This document shows, in pieces, positions 62,944-64,000 of a stretch of DNA of 64,000 bases (positions are counted from its first letter, which is position 1; every line of letters begins with the position of its first letter). The stretch covers positions 14,026,759 through 14,090,758 of the forward strand of contig CM022678.1 in the NCBI GenBank assembly GCA_012295275.1. The letters are read 5' to 3'. Source of the stretch: Chrysomallon squamiferum. Taxonomy: Eukaryota > Mollusca > Gastropoda > Neomphalida > Peltospiridae. Position numbers and translations under genes: made by a program. The notes below the pieces were generated by a model that was not told the origin of the DNA, searched no databases, and saw nothing but the letters and a program-made list of their open reading frames with translations.

Positions 62944-64000
62944 TACTCGTGTTATTTAGGTTTTGCTTCATCTATTTATTTCTCACATTTGTTTCCAAGT
63001 TTATTTTTTGTTGTTTTTATAGTTTTGTACTGTATTAAAAAACAGTTTTCATAGTTTGATTGCTGTGTGAGATGGATATTACTTTGGTTCTGTTTTCTGT
63101 TTTGTAAGTTTACTGTATGTTTTGTGACTTAATAGATGACAAAACGACTGATATTGAAAGACATAATATAAATAGTGTAATAAAAATAGTTATCAGTTGA
63201 TGAAGATATATTTAAAGAGCAGTGTTGGGATAATACTGAAGGTTTATTTTAATTTTAAATTAAAGTGCAGAAAAATCTTTAAATAAATCATTTGTGTTTT
63301 AAATGTCTATTGTTTTAATGTTAACAGATTTGTATATAAAAGTCTATATTGTAAACATGTACTAAAATGTGTGTTTGGGTGTGTGTATACAAAGTTATAC
63401 ATATAACTATATGTTTATTATTTCTTTGTGTGTTGTATATGTTTGTGGGTCCGTGTTAAACCATTAAGTGTCCAGAAACTATAACATTATTTAATAAGAA
63501 AAATCTCATCTTTGTCCAAACAAGTGTAATTATTACAACAAATATTTGGAAAGCATAAGCATAGAATTTATTATTATTATTATCCTTCTTGTTGTTATTT
63601 AAGTTCTACTTTCAATTTACTATTTTTGCTTGTGTAAAATTGTTTTACAATGCAGTTTTTTCTTCCCAGTTCATATACATATTGGTATTTGTACACTGTA
63701 TAGTATTATCAGTTACAGGAACACAGTTGCCTAAATATATCATCATAGATTTTGAATGTTATTCTTAAGTATAACAATATTAATGAATGAGTGTATCATA
63801 TAACAAAAATTAGTATTTTTGAAAGGTTTTTTATGTCAGAGAATAATAAGAAATGAAACTATGATTTTATTGTCATATATTGTTATGATGGGAGTTGATC
63901 TTGGCAGTTCATGAACTGTATTCAGGATATTTGTTACCCTCAGTATGGGATAAAAAGAAGGAAAAAAACAACCATCTGCAAGATTTAGACACATAGATGT
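62944..64000 (+). other. SDF2 3' untranslated region and downstream DNA
   Basis: AT-rich; AATAAA at 63282-63287 is a plausible end signal. No further gene recognised up to the window edge. Confidence 0.6.

Overview
The window is a piece of an animal nuclear genome, most likely a mollusc and probably a cephalopod. It is very AT-rich. Genes are split by long introns with ordinary GT/AG splice sites. CA/GT, ATT and GA/CT microsatellites are everywhere, and decayed DNA transposons and LINEs fill introns and intergenic space. There are TTAGGG-like interstitial tracts and two neighbouring C2H2 zinc-finger genes whose coding part is one exon. The species is inferred from this style only.

Layout. 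(1) 1277-30627, minus strand: the first 18 coding exons (612 codons plus 2 nt) of an ASAP-family Arf GTPase-activating protein, covering BAR, PH, ArfGAP and the start of the ankyrin repeats; the 3' part lies beyond the left edge. Its introns hold a LINE tail (1-1078), a FLYWCH/MULE remnant (about 10029-10900), a LINE RNase H remnant (about 11250-11830), a ZNF862-like hAT remnant (about 26193-28531) and a telomere-like tract (29707-29831). (2) 31600-32640: a dead Tc1-like transposase. (3) 33833-36663: a complete hAT element (ZBED5-like transposase, two frameshifts) with 15-bp terminal inverted repeats and a perfect 8-bp target duplication. (4) 37.5-39.8 kb, plus strand: a gene for a 62-residue single-span membrane protein; its 61-nt leader exon sits inside a recent 450-bp tandem duplication. 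(5) 39.6-48 kb: mostly repeats, including long CT and GA tracts, with two unidentified coding-like segments on the minus strand. (6) 48174-49872 and 54485-55780, plus strand: two paralogous 14-finger C2H2 genes, separated by about 1 kb of degenerate telomere-like DNA with its own higher-order repeat (51613-52637). (7) 58008-62943, plus strand: a complete six-exon SDF2 gene (226 aa) encoding an ER MIR-domain chaperone cofactor.

The genes do not form a common pathway. ASAP acts in membrane traffic and the actin cytoskeleton, SDF2 in ER protein folding, and the zinc-finger proteins presumably bind DNA. I found no clear new biological system. The most notable structures are the exactly bounded hAT insertion, the duplicated leader exon, the telomere-derived higher-order repeat, and the decay at the edges and interior of the zinc-finger arrays.
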